DNA from: Isoetes taiwanensis
Lineage: Eukaryota > Streptophyta > Lycopodiopsida > Isoetales > Isoetaceae
Direction: 5' to 3'
Assembly (NCBI GenBank): GCA_021234155.1
Contig: JAJEKV010000012.1
Span: forward strand, 6,761,789 to 6,825,788
Length of the DNA stretch: 64,000 nt
Below the pieces are notes generated by a model. It saw only the letters and a list, made by a program, of their open reading frames with translations, was not told the origin of the DNA and searched no databases. Position numbers and translations under genes: made by a program. Every line of letters starts with the position of its first letter. Position 1 is the stretch's first letter. This document shows positions 37,201 to 48,337 of this stretch, one piece after another.

Positions 37201-37849
37201 TCTATGCAGTCCATGCTTTTCTGTATTAATTGCTTATCACATTCTGTCTAAGCTTTCCAATAGATTAGAGGATTCAACATTTGAATCATCTAAAGCTTTT
37301 GCATACCTTATCAAGGTCTATTTCTAGCTCTGTCCTGAAAAGAATCAAGTGTTGATTTCCATCAAAGAAAGTAGAAAATATTTTGAAAATCAAAGATCAC
37401 TAAATGAATCGTGCTAAAGAAAGCCAAACTCTGCATACACATTGAACGAGAGAAATTGCTTGCTTGATCTTCAAGATCTGTTCACTATTATGCTGAAAAT
37501 GCCAAGTTCTGGATTCTCTAAACATGATGTAGCTTTTGCCAAGCATAAGGGAGATGAACATAAATATGAAAAAAAGGTACAATTCCTTAGCATCTGGCAT
37601 GTTCAAATGACAAATGATTTCTTACCCGGCAAAAGAATTCAAGAAGAAGCCGGAAATGAGGCACCAGCCAGTAAACGAGCTAGCGGAGACCAGAGAATAG
37701 TCGAAAAAGTACTTGAGAGTAAATCTGGGAACTTGGATGCCGACAAAGCTCCATAGAACTACGCCAAGGCTAAGGTAATAAAGGCACTGGATGCATATGA
37801 TCTGTGAGATGATCAGCCACGGATCCCATACTATCGTCCCATAGAACAT
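34284..37849 (-). CDS. SYS1: SYS1 homologue, Golgi four-helix membrane protein (2 exons, 174 aa)
   Basis: Exon 1 is 37849-37626 and exon 2 is 34584-34284, joined in phase across a 3.0-kb GT-AG intron (donor GTAAG, acceptor TATTGCAG). Exon 1 begins MFYGTIVWDPWLIISQIICI and continues CLYYLSLGVVLWSFVG, then FDYSLVSASSFTGWCLIS. Exon 2 reads FLLVERAKKCLDFSATMYII, HLFFCLVYGGLPSSIVWWV, then LGEWLCMRRELREIPI. These are the characteristic segments of SYS1, which in yeast, animals and plants anchors ARL3/ARFRP1-type GTPases at the trans-Golgi. Four hydrophobic helices are visible. The tail after REIPIRS is longer than usual; a GTAAGT about ten codons before the stop could be a real donor to a short final exon, so the C-terminus is uncertain. 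Confidence 0.88.
35413..35790 (-). pseudogene. Ty1/copia integrase-C relic in the SYS1 intron
   Basis: The minus frame reads YPLKLLFGLKENVEDLRVFD, then SLEYAD. This is the P-x-E-L-x-FG-x-K-P-x-V-x-x-L-RVFGS segment of copia integrases with substitutions. The flanking repeat GATTTGGTAG(C/A) near 35652 and 35719 is a small duplication. Confidence 0.5.
36440..37120 (+). pseudogene. Ty1/copia gag-like relic in the SYS1 intron
   Basis: The plus strand encodes AWDQLKQC, then LLYLKDKMYDAKNMHDCIGK and LAEVSLILDQYLLHVL, which follows the layout of copia gag (LKDKL...AKNM...I..L...G..L.D.). Later pieces (about 36920-37110) continue in the same sense with stops. It lies antisense to SYS1. Confidence 0.45.
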
Positions 37850-37986
37850 CCTTAGCGGCCTCTGCTTCCTGCAACCGGGCGATAACTGGGCCCGTTATCG
37901 ACCAACCAGGCCCGTTATCGACCAGGCGTTGCCAAACAAAGCTCTCTTCTCATCGTCACCATTTATTTTGCAAGCAAGTCCACTTA

Positions 37987-38322
37987 GGGTATGGTCACAT
38001 GAAGATATCAACATCGATTCTTTCATGTCGACATGAGCATCTAAATCTGCACAGAGTCGCATGAAGATGTCAACTGCACCTGAGCTCCTGAACCATTCTT
38101 CTTCCTGCTAAGAACTCCATTCTGCCAAGTGTTCTCAGATTTACCACGTGTTCAGATCCAAAGGATTCATGTTGACATGAATCCTTTCAACCGAGTAGAG
38201 AATCGGTGGAAGAGATCGACGTCAACATGGATTCTTTCATATCAGAAAACTGCATGTGACCCTTCTATTTTAGGTTTTTGACATCTACTGATCGATGTCG
38301 GCGTCTTCATGTGACCTCGCCC
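37987..38322. mobile_element. Tourist-like (PIF/Harbinger) MITE, copy 1
   Basis: 336 bp. The left end GGGTATGGTCACATGAAGAT pairs with the right end read in reverse, GGGCGAGGTCACATGAAGAC; 25 of 32 terminal bases match. TTA flanks both sides (37984-37986, 38323-38325). GGG ends and TTA/TAA target sites are typical of PIF/Harbinger. No coding sequence. Copy 2 is at 51338-51656. Confidence 0.8.
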
Positions 38323-39700
38323 TTAGGCCTAGGCAAATACTGCTAGTGCAAAATTCTTGGTTATTGCTTGACTGTATATTTTTTATTCGATGCCACAATA
38401 CTACCCCCACCTTAGGAAATAAATGATTTAAGACTGGTCAGTTTTCTCTTGACACCAACTAGCACAACCAACATCAGTTCGCGGTACGGCATGGTTATTT
38501 TGGCCCGAGGGAATGTACCGTTATAGTTCTCATCCTGTATCTGCTTGCTCTTAACGCAATCAGTTTGTTCTACGCTCAATTTTCATTCTATTTGAAAGTG
38601 CCATTGTGTTATTAATTTATGTGTGCTTCCTTTGGGAATGGAAGCATTAGTTGTAGATAGAAAAATTGCCATTTTCTTAAATTCACATTGTTCTTCGTGT
38701 TTGGAATTAATAACTTGAGAAAGGGAGGGAGGACGGGGTCAAGGGGCAAAAAGGACCAAAAAAATTGCTGAGAGAAGAGAAACCATCGACGAGAAGCTGA
38801 TGTCGAAACCTTGAATAAGTAGAGAATATCAAACTGGTAAGTAGGTCTTGTAAAATGAATAGATCGTATCGTTTTAAATGACTTGGGAGATTTTTAACCC
38901 TAAGATGAAACTTGTCAACGAGTAAATATTTACGATGTTGAGAAGGGTAGGGATGTTATTAATAAGAATTACAAGAAATTTATTGTAGTATCTAAACATT
39001 TCTATTTAAGGAGCTACTTACTTGTATGAAATTTTATGAGAAGTTAGAATGTCGTGAAAGATATTTGGTATTGAAGAATTCTCCATAGTGCTTAAGTAGC
39101 TTGAGGTGCACCTGGAGATATTAGGCTATGGTGTAACGTATGTTATATTAGTGCCTTAACTTAGTCCATTTATATTAAATTCGAAAAAAAAAAAATAATT
39201 TCAATAGGTGCCTTAGAATGCATAAGCTGCAATTTCAATACTCATAAGGGTAGTCAATGTAACCTTTGTGTAATATTGTAAACTTGCAGGCAAATTATGC
39301 ATGGATATGCTTAAACCAAACATTTGAGCAAATGGAAATACCCTATTTTAACACTCTTTGTGAGGTTGATACTCACACAAACATGTTTTCTTTCCAATTC
39401 ATAACATATTTGTCATGGCACATTAATCAACTCCAAGCTTGGGTTTCTGAAAGCATTTGGAACTTACAAAGGTAATAGCTTAAATAACACATAGCTCCAA
39501 TAGATGGGACGTTTGTGTTCAGGGATTATGATAAAATGTTAGTCTAGCACACTAATACAAACATCAAGGAGCTTGCTCAAAATGTCTATGCAAGGTGATA
39601 GAAAGCACATAGGAACTAGTGTATCAATGTAGTGATATACTAGTTCTGCTATAAAAACAAGGTGCTGCGCATGGAGGGTTGCCCTCCATGGCCGGAGGGT
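38323..39700. other. Gene-free stretch
   Basis: AT-rich. One open frame (39266-39475, +) has no known domain. No repeat family was recognised. Confidence 0.4.
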
Positions 39701-39899
39701 GAAGTGGCTTAAGTCATAGTTGAAGACAATAGATTACTTGATACTTGATAACATACTAAACAATAAATCGAAATTGCTATTTTAAAACATTGACATTTTG
39801 TGAAGATGATGGTACCCATTTGCATGACTAACTCCTCTTTAGATGTTGAGCTCCTCTTAAACAAAGATCCAGCTAGACACATGGACTTTGGGGTTTGAG

Positions 39900-41000
39900 T
39901 GTGACATATTGGTGTTTGATGATGTGGAGGCACACTTGATAGTCTAGAATGTTGCGCAAATGAACATGTTCGTCGTGGTTGGAGCATCCATGTTGCACGA
40001 CAAACATACACCATGCCTATAAAATGTAATATTAGCATCTGCAATTCTTCAACAAACAGCCACACAGGCCGCCACTGTACTTCAACATGATCTCCAGGTT
40101 TTAACTCCATTAAGCAGTCAGAAATGTGTACATCATGTGCATTTGTATCAGTGGGAGGACATCTAATCCGTTCCCAACCTACACCATGCTCCACTAGCAT
40201 GCTTCACCATGCTCCACTAGCAAAAAAAATCTTTTAAAACAAAGATTGAAGTTTTTTTTCTACCTTGCAGTGAAGGTATCTAAGTTTCTGTATCAGAACG
40301 AATGATTGCTTTGAAATTCCAAATGAAATAACAGAAGGGCACAAAGAGACAAACCAGCCTTAAAGATCCTTACACTGAAACTATTATATAATAACGTTTT
40401 GCAGGTCATGAATCCGTTAAAAAGCTTCATGTTCAGACTAGTTAAAGGGACTATAAGGGAGCACAATCAACGGAAAACAGATAGCAACCTCTCGATTATA
40501 TACTTATGCTGGAAACTTGAATTTCCCAGTGTCCAATGCAACATACCAAGCCATTATTGACTTAGAAGAGGGGTTCTTTGGCTCTGCAGCGTCAATGGAA
40601 CCAATAAAATCTCTGAAGAAGCTATTAATACACGAAGGAAGATGAAACCTTGCCAAGGGCCAGAAAAAGGGTTGTAATTTCCCCGATTCAGCATCCTCCT
40701 CAGAATTCCCAGCTTGCTGCCATCTCCTCGTAGCAGCCGGACCAATAATTCTGCCCATTTCTCGAGAAAAAGCCTTTCCCAAATACAATCCATACTACAC
40801 CACTCTCTAAGTTCTCTACACATAGCTCTCATTTGCAAAATAGAGGGGGCAGAGAGATGCTCCAAAATGAGCTCAATGGTGAGTTTAGGAAGATCCAAAA
40901 CGGTGCCCGACTGGGGGGAAGGGAAAAGGGAAAGATCTGGGCGGCCATAACCATCGGAAATGGAGGTATTATTGGGGTGACAGTCACATGGGCCTTCCAC
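39900..41000 (-). pseudogene. F-box protein pseudogene
   Basis: From 41000 the minus strand encodes an N-terminal region, then an F-box (LPKLTIELILEHLSAPSILQ, MRAMCRELREWCSMDCIWER). Near 40750 the frame shifts: the later family-like text GPAATRRWQQAGN and SSKSIMAWYVALDTGKFKFP lies in another frame. That frame meets TAA at 40506-40504 where relatives have a Gln codon, then continues VYNRE. A second piece (40200 to about 40070) reads GWERIRCPPTDTNAHDVHIS then DCLMELKPGDHVEVQWR, the C-terminal signature of plant F-box proteins that carry WYxALExGxFWFPAQVYN. The exon expected between them was not found. Two lesions plus missing text argue for a dead gene. Confidence 0.7.
40178..40222. repeat. 23-bp tandem duplication
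   Basis: ACCATGCTCCACTAGCATGC plus TTC is present twice in a row at the 5' edge of the second F-box piece. Confidence 0.7.
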
Positions 41001-41038
41001 GGACCTTCAAGAAGAGTAGCAACTACGTCGCTAAGCAA

Positions 41039-41200
41039 CGGTTAGCTGGTTTTGAAATGGATGCCCAAGAACAGCGGTCACCACCAGTTTACACCCTATA
41101 GCAAGTTTGGAGCAGTCAATGGCATATTCTTGGCATATACTAGCATATACCTGGAATATGCCATAAACCCACACTAGTAAACGTGTGCCCGGTGTTGCCA
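41039..41200. repeat. Dispersed repeat, copy A (upstream of the F-box pseudogene)
   Basis: About 150 bp containing GGTTAGC(T/C)GGTTT, CCAGTTTACA, TTTGGAGCAGTCA(A/T)TGGCATATTC and CATATACTAGC(A/..)CATAC.TGGAATATGCCA. Copy B is at 45091-45245 in the same orientation. Confidence 0.75.
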
Positions 41201-41390
41201 GCTATGGAGGGCTATGGAGGACAATGCCCTACATTGTATGCATTCCCTATTAAGTGGTTCGCAGTGCTGCCGTTCTACCTGTGTGACTCCAAGCATTCTT
41301 GCTATTCTGTATTTGATGGGTGGGCTCTCATTTCACGTTGATATTATACGAGTTCGTCCAATCTTTGCTAATGCTCCTCTTTTCTTTCTT

Positions 41391-41610
41391 TGGTAGCCTC
41401 TTGCAGCTTTCTTTTCTTGTACTACTCTTTTCGTTTTTCCAATCGAGCTTCACAGTCCTGAGGCATCTCTCTCTAGCTCTTTGCTGATTTTCCTCTTCTC
41501 TACTCCTTGCAGATGTTCCTCTTCAGTTTCTCTGGTAGCCCGTTGTAGCTTTCTTTTCTTGTAATACTCTTTTCGTTTTTCCAATCGAGCTTTGCGGCCT
41601 TGGGTGTTTC
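41391..41610. repeat. Two-copy direct repeat of about 70 bp
   Basis: GTAGCC(T/C)(C/G)TTG(C/T)AGCTTTCTTTTCTTGTA and about 45 further bases recur at about 41391 and 41536 (period about 145). No coding role was seen. Confidence 0.65.
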
Positions 41611-41776
41611 TCTAGCACGCTTTGATTTCTCACGAATGAAAGCCTTCTTTCTCGTTCTTCCATCATTACGAATTAGCTGTCAAAAGAATGTTGAAATTCT
41701 GTGAGTCCTTGCTTCTCTATTGAGCATTTTAAACCTAGCTAAAGGGTAAAAGGCAAAAGGTGTTGGTGTTCTTTCT

Positions 41777-41804
41777 AAAGGAAGGAAGGAAGGAAGGAAG
41801 GAAG
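41777..41804. repeat. (GGAA)n microsatellite
   Basis: About six AAGG units, abutting the 3' end of the LINE relic that follows. Confidence 0.85.
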
Positions 41805-41807
41805 GTA

Positions 41808-42265
41808 TTTTTATCGTCCACGGAGACCAATCAATCTATGGGACCCAATACAAAAGCACAGCAAGCGGATTACTACCCAGATTTAAAAACCCCTGCCCCG
41901 AAGGGTTTTCGAGGGAAAAACCGTGGCAGCAATCAGCCTGCTGACAAACTGTTCCAATATACAAAATGCAAATACACACAAATATATACATTCACCCGTA
42001 GTGCCCGATCGGGCACCAGTGGGGCAAAGGTGGGCTCGCTTGAGATCCAAAGACCTCAAGATCAATGTAATGACCCGTGAGCACGTCTTGGACGGTGTGT
42101 TCATCAGCAAATGTAGGGGCAAGTCCGGCCATACTAAGGGAATGTATCTGGCTCGGATCTGACTGAATGTTGGGCAACTCTGGAAAGTGTGAGACTCATC
42201 CTCAATGGCACCCGTTTGACAGCACTGACAGAGCCTGTCCTGGCGGGGCTCCCCAAGGGAAAAGG
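41808..42265 (-). mobile_element. LINE 3' end: zinc-finger remnant plus tail
   Basis: On the minus strand near 42230-42160 the frame reads CQTGAIEDESHTFQSCPTFS then QIRARYI, a Cys/His finger with H-x4-C spacing as in LINE C-termini. It is followed by an untranslated tail with GGTTTTTCCCTCGAAAACCC (about 41924-41905), GGGTCCCATAG and a GGTCTCCGTGGACGATAAAA end. The same order is seen at 62.9-63.3 kb. Confidence 0.65.
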
Positions 42266-43225
42266 TAAAAAGTGTTGATGTTGTTTTTGAAGTTCAAAAG
42301 GTGTCCCTTTCTGCCTTTTACATTTGTTTAAAAGGCTAAAAAAGGACCAAAGTAAAAATGAAAAAAGGCAATAGCCTTTTTATAAAAATGTTACCTTTAT
42401 GAGAGTTAAAAAAAGAGGCTAATTTTGGCAAAGATAGGTTGTCAGATAGGTTGTCGAAAGGGACGCTGGTGTGGTTTGTGCATATGAATAAGAAAAGTTA
42501 AACAAAAGTTGAATGAAGTTGTTTGACATTTGTAGCTAGTGAAGCTTGTATTTGTATTTGAGCTGACGTGGAGAGTGAAGTTGTCATTAGAAATGCAGAA
42601 CTTGTAATCTCCATAGTATATCTGCCATATATCCGCCATGTGAATATGATTACAACCCTGGTCAACAAAATAATTTGGAAAACAAACTATCCAATCTACC
42701 TAAACTGATTCAAGGTAATGAGTTTAAGACTTGTACTATATTTGGTATAGACTTCAGCTTTCTGCATCCTTCTTTTCTAAGAATTGTTTTTGCAAAGACC
42801 ATTGTGTTAGGTGGTAAGAGTTGCATTCTTTGTGTTGTAATTAATAAAATGGATGTCTCTTATTAAAGATACCATATATAGTTCTTCTAATGAATAGAAC
42901 TATCAAAGCTGAAAGACTTCAAATATAGATATCTTGCCCTTCTTGAACGATAAAAAGCGAATGCAGCTGCATCCATTGTATTTGCCATATAAGTGCCTAC
43001 AAATGAAACAGCAAGAATGAATGAAAGAAAATACATTTATTGCAACAGAACCATTACAAATTGAACCTCATCTCCATTAAACTCAGTTGAAAATGGATAC
43101 CCAGTTGAAATTCTCAGGAGGACCATGAAGAGGCTACTCTACTGACAGGGTCAGGATAAATCTTCAATAAGGAGTAAAAAAAATTCAGATAAAGAGAGAT
43201 GTACCAAGAAAACATTCCAAAGTAC
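42266..43225. other. Gene-free stretch
   Basis: AAAGG/AAAAGGC-rich tract near 42260-42400, then AT-rich DNA with no recognised gene. Confidence 0.4.
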
Positions 43226-43227
43226 AC

Positions 43228-43855
43228 ATGGTACATCAGAATAAATTGCAGAGTAGATCATAATAAATTGTAGTGTTCATGTAAGAAAAACATGCCTTTA
43301 CATCTGAGAATGTTATATCCAAATTCTCTTTAAACAGTTGCAGCGGAATAAGATATTAAAGTCCAACATTAAAGCTCCACCGGAATTGACAAGAGTAGCC
43401 AACATAACAATAAAAAACATACTTCTTCCTGAAGAATAGATTCACCTGCATGATAAAAGATGAAACACATGAGTAAATCTGCCTAGCTTGCTACACCCAA
43501 CTTGCAAAATAAAAGGAGCCCTTACTTGGACAATGATAACGAAGCAAAGAACGAAGAATGAGGTCACCGTCGCTGCACATAGTACATCAAATAAATTGCA
43601 GAGTAGATCATAATAAATTGTAGTGTTCATGTAAGAAGAACATGCCTTAGAATATATACATTTGAGAATGTTATGCCGATGCATTTTAAACAAAAAAAAG
43701 GCAACGAAAAAAACCTATTAGCATCATTTGTACTCTGCCTATCAATGCTTCAAATAGTAGGTCAACTTCTTACCAGATTGATTATCCAAATTCTCTTTAA
43801 ACAATTGCAGCGGAATAAGATATTTAAGTCCAACATTAAGGCTACAAACATACAC
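43228..43855. repeat. Local segmental duplication downstream of the PPR pseudogene
   Basis: AATAAATTGCAGAGTAGATC plus about 70 bp occurs at about 43239 and 43589; CCAAATTCTCTTTAAACA(G/A)TTGCAGCGGAATAAGATATT occurs at about 43319 and 43786. The order is kept, with about 100 bp extra in the second copy. Confidence 0.7.
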
Positions 43856-44700
43856 ATCAAACTGGATGTGACCATCAAGCATATACGCATGGATGAGCTT
43901 ACCATTTGCCAAAAGAATCACGTATGTTAAGGACAGCAACTAAGTTGCTTGCATCTGGCAATAAACCTTGTATATTCATTTGCCAGCCTCAAAACATCCT
44001 TTACATGATGCTCATGATGCATATGCTGCAATCATGGTATTTCATAGTACCTCGTCCTAATTCAGCAAAAAAGATTTTCTGTGCATCTTCGAGTCTCCGA
44101 CACCTAGAGTACATATTTATGATGTCCATCCCTACAACAATATCACAAATTTCCCATCAGCTAGTGTTTCAAGGCAACTATAAGCATTAAGAATAATTGT
44201 GAATGTAACCTTATTTGGTTTGTGGCCTTCCAATTTCATCATTCAAAATGTTTGGTGCGCCTCATCTGCATGCCTAGGATGAGAATATGCATCAATCAAA
44301 GCAGTCCAAGACACCAATTGTCTTTCTGGCATGTTCTCAAATATTCTAACAGCATCCTTCAGATTGTTACATCTACTATACATACTAATAAGTGCATTGT
44401 TGATAATGATGTCAGACCCAAAACCATATCCAATAATGTATGTATGTATCAGTCTACCCTGTTGTAAAGTATCCCAAGAGTTGAAGGCACTAAGAATGGA
44501 AACACATACAACTTTATCCGGTTAAAAGAAACTATCGTGGGATAATTCAAGTGCTTCTCTCAACCTTCCATTATATGTAAATGCTGCAATCATGTTCGTC
44601 CATGAAACCCATCTCTACAAATGAGCTTTAAACCCACCTCCTTTCATATAAAGCTTTTGGAGCTCCGCATTCCTTTAAAATTTTAGAGTAAGTATACTTG
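43760..44700 (-). pseudogene. Pentatricopeptide-repeat (PPR) pseudogene
   Basis: The minus strand carries successive PPR-like units: RWVSWTNMIAAFTYNGRLRE (about 44610), PDKVVCVSILSAF..LQQGRLIHTYII (about 44515), NNALISMYSRCNNLKDAVRI then FENMPERQLVSWTALIDAYS (44400-44290), KPNKVTFTIILNAYSCLETL (about 44220), and GKLIHAYMLDGHIQFDVYV (about 43890). This is the P-L-S-type plant organelle RNA-editing/processing pattern (SW.A.I.AY, N.L..MY..C). Stops interrupt at about 44525, 44250 and 44140, so it is dead. Confidence 0.8.
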
Positions 44701-45090
44701 CCTTGCTAAACTTCCTGATGGTTCTCCAGATACAACATTGGAAACCATATCTGGTAATGTATCCCGTAATGTATTCGGTAGCTTCTTCCATAGCTCGATC
44801 CAGAGGAAAAGAGAGCCATACCCAAGAGCAACAAATGGAAAAACCAACCTCCAAAGAACAAAGAGCCATTATAACCAAGAGCTCAATCGCCAGGCCTGCT
44901 TAAGCAGCCTCACGGTTTGTTTGAAAACACTATCAAAAGATCTAGAGCATGCGGTGAAAGCACATATCAATCTCTGCTGTTGTCTTTCCAAGACTCTTCT
45001 TTTTCGCCGGAAGCAGACCTTTTGGACATTCTTCCAAATCTCTGAAGGCCTCAGATTATGGAGCTACAGCATCCACCATCGCCAGAACAT

Positions 45091-45245
45091 CAGTTAGCCG
45101 GTTTCTAGAGTGGCGCCCAGCAACAGAATTGACCGCCAGTTTACAGCCAATAATGGGTTTGGAGCAGTCATTGGCATATTCTGAGCATATACTAGCACAT
45201 ACGTGGAATATGCCACAAACCCACATGGACGAGGGTTTGCCCCCT
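45091..45245. repeat. Dispersed repeat, copy B (upstream of the PPR pseudogene)
   Basis: Homologous to 41039-41200, with shared GGAATATGCCA(T/C)AAACCCACA near the end. Lying upstream of two unrelated dead genes points to a mobile element or to shared duplication history. Confidence 0.7.
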
Positions 45246-45740
45246 TAGGGGTAATCCAAAAAATAATGTGTTAATGCACTGTGGATTGCCCTTGATATAC
45301 TCGTTTTGCTATGGTAAAAAATATGTGCTAATGCATTATGGGTTGCCCTTGGAACCGTGTTGTAGATAGGGACTACTTGTTTTTGTTTGTTGTTTAGTGG
45401 TCTTTTTATGACCACGTCCTAGATTGTTGCCTTAAATTTGTTGGTGGGTTTTGCGGTCGTCTTTGTTGTGGAGGTTATATTTGAGCATCATTGCTACATT
45501 GTAGCGCTTTTAAATAAAGCAATGAACCAAGGAGTGAAGTTTTCTATTTTGGTGTACTAGTTGCAATTTGTGAACGTGCGTGTACTGCAATTTCATGTTC
45601 GATATTTGCGGACTAGAATCCTATGGCAACAGTGCAGTGAAAACAAGTCCAGAATGTTCTATTCCATCTATACAGCAAGAATTTTGTTCTGGATGTTTCC
45701 CATAATAGGAGATGGCCAGGCTCATACCAAGCTGCAATAG
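45246..45740. other. Gene-free stretch
   Basis: Contains a short direct repeat (TGTGTTAATGCACTGTGG / ATGTGCTAATGCATTATGG at 45269 and 45329). Nothing else was recognised. Confidence 0.4.
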
Positions 45741-46560
45741 TGCTTACATCAACTGCTATGGATGTAGGAACACTTAGAGGCACATTGTCTAGAGTGTCTT
45801 GCAGAGGAATCCATCATCAAGGAGTAGGCAACTAAAGACATACCTCGATATTGATATGAAAGAGCAACTTGACAATGTCCCAGACACAAGAACCTCTTTA
45901 GAAAGGGGGGAGCATTAGGATATGAATGCATATGATAAAGCAAAACCCAAGGAAGGAGGGGCCTAATGGCACCCTTATGAAATGGAAGATAATGTTCAAT
46001 TGACCACGTCAACAACCTCAAACCAGAAGAATCGTCCTTACCAATAAGAAGCCTCTAAATAAACTTCAAGATCATCACTGTACTTTGGAGGTTTAATGCA
46101 CTTCGCTCAAGCAATCTTCACCACAGCCCCTTCCTCATTTCCACATCAAATGAGGTTCCTGACAATACAAACAATCTCCTCCATCTTACACTAAGGGGCT
46201 AGTAGAGCAGATGCTATGTGAACATGAGTATTAGCTATAATGATTCTTCGGGCATGGACAATTTAGTTGTATTCCACCAAAATAAGTGCATTTGTAGCCC
46301 TCTAATAATTTTATCTAAAGCATCCGATGTAGAGATGTGAATCCTAACATCGGATAATGAGTAACTTCATGATCTTGCCATGTAGAAGTACCTTTCTGAG
46401 AGCCCAACAAATTGTACAACAAAAGCAAATAACAAGACTAGCGATAAGAAATGACTGCAGCAAGCCCAATTTGGCAAAGAATAGAACCTATCAAAATTAA
46501 GATAGCACAACCCAGCATCCCGGCACTCCTACCTTGCCATCTCGACCACCACCATGAAAA
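45741..46560 (-). mobile_element. Decayed L1-type LINE fragment, same family as 22.4-26.8 kb
   Basis: On the minus strand near 46330 the text ALDKIIRGLQMHLFWWNTTK then LSMPEESL is a degenerate version of LQKHLNWWKGSKLSMAVGSL in the 22.4-26.8 kb element. Downstream text down to 45750 keeps the same direction with many stops. It is far more diverged and AT-rich. Confidence 0.6.
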
Positions 46561-47500
46561 ACAAGGGAGAAAACACAACCAAAAAGGACCCTTAGATCGA
46601 AATACGGTTTTGTACATGTAACTAACTAAAATACTCCAATGACACTAATTTTCAAAATCCTTTCCCTACATACCAAAACCATGGGTTCTCTGCTCACGTC
46701 AACTTTTGCAACATCCCAACAAGAAAGCAAGAAATAACTTTTTAACACTAAGAAACTTATTTTCTTGACTTTGCAAACCTTCCATGTCACAATATAAATA
46801 TACGTATCCAAATACGAATACGTTCCCTAAACCTTAATAAAAATTTATATTATTTTCATACGTTGCGCTGAAATGAAAATATAATGTGCCAAAATTGACA
46901 GTTTCATATGATGTTGGGAATGGTTTGCCGAGAAACATGGGATCTCCTTTTTTTTTTTTGGCTTATCTGCGATGGTCTTAAAAGGGAAGCTCTTCTTCTA
47001 TTTGATGCGGAGATGTGAAGGCACGACATCATGTACAGGTGTTGCATGTGCGGTGCTGTGGTGTATGCGATCATGGACCACAGGTCATGGCGGCGATCCA
47101 TGGTCAGGACCCGCCGAGAGCAGCAGTGTAGATGATGTAAACCCACAGCAGTAGATTTGTGGAAGTTGAAAGCCTAGCAGTTTCAATGGGTCTTTGACAT
47201 TCCTTATTCTATCCTACAAATGAAAATACGCAAATATAGCCGCATCCAACAAGCTGTTATTCAGTGCCAACGCATGTAATAAATTTGCTGCTTTATAGTG
47301 TGGCAATTCTTTCACAAAGCGTGCCTTATTTCTTAGGCAAACAATAGTATTCTTCTTTGTGCTTTCCTAGTGACTCGATTGTCAATCTGTGTCCTCGGGT
47401 CTGTTACAGATTGTCAATGGTTTCAAACCATGTATTCCATTTAATTCCATGTAGTTTCATATCTTCTTTTTTAAAATGGTAGTGTGTTGGACTTTGTGCC
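46561..47500. other. Gene-free stretch
   Basis: No element recognised. Open frames 46904-47146 (-) and 46972-47154 (+) overlap each other and have no known domain. Confidence 0.4.
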
Positions 47501-47501
47501 C

Positions 47502-47534
47502 GGAACGCCGCAGTGCAGACGCATGCGGCGTTCC
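47502..47534. repeat. Perfect 11-bp hairpin
   Basis: GGAACGCCGCA and TGCGGCGTTCC are exact complements separated by 11 nt. A terminator or regulatory role is not supported by context. Confidence 0.8.
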
Positions 47535-48337
47535 TTTCTGGCCTGAGTTCCCCCTTGCGGCATCCCGGTTGCCAGCATTTATTTCAGATTTTTGAAGTTG
47601 GCCAAGTCGACCCCATTCAATGACGACCAGTTTCTTGCACTGACCAATTCGGACCAGCTTTCTCTCTGTACGAGAATCTCACTTTGGCGCTTGCCTTTCT
47701 ATACTGGGCGGACCCTTTGAGTCGTGGAGCTCTTCAGTTGGGCGGCATTGTCATAGGTGAGCATGAAACAAAGCACGAAAGCAAAAATTCGAAGCTCCAT
47801 CATACCAAAACTAATTGCAATGCTATTATTTTTGCAGGATAGAAGATTCGAGCTTCTGGAAAACTAATCTCTGGCTCTTCTGGGAAACAATCTCTGGCTC
47901 TCAAGGTAGAAAGTATCGAAGCCGACCGTTGCACTACTATTTCTTTTCGTTTGTGTTAAGATCCTTCCAGTACGATTGCTGTCTTCAAATCTGATCAAGT
48001 TTTATTCTTCAGGTCATTACTCTCCCACATTTTACTCACCAAGTAACGCAGGCTGTGCACTGGCGAGTTTTTGCCAGGTATATTACACTACTCCTTCTTT
48101 TTGTTTGTGTTAAGATCCATTCCAGTGATGAGTTTGAGCTGTATGCCCCATTTATATTGACTTTCCCCATTTTCTAAGCATCATATCTTCCCTCCACGTC
48201 TGTAACAAGCTGCATGTTTTTGTTGAAGACCATGCGGTGAACATGCCATTGGTGTTGGATTATTTGTGTTGGATTATCTAAATGGGCCGGTATGAAACCT
48301 TTACCAACGGCAGCAAGCCCAAGGAGTCCACCCTGTG

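Noticed and set aside
37442-37756. Plus-strand 104-codon frame opposite SYS1 exon 1
   Set aside because: The minus strand carries the SYS1 protein with matching splice phase; the plus frame has no domain.
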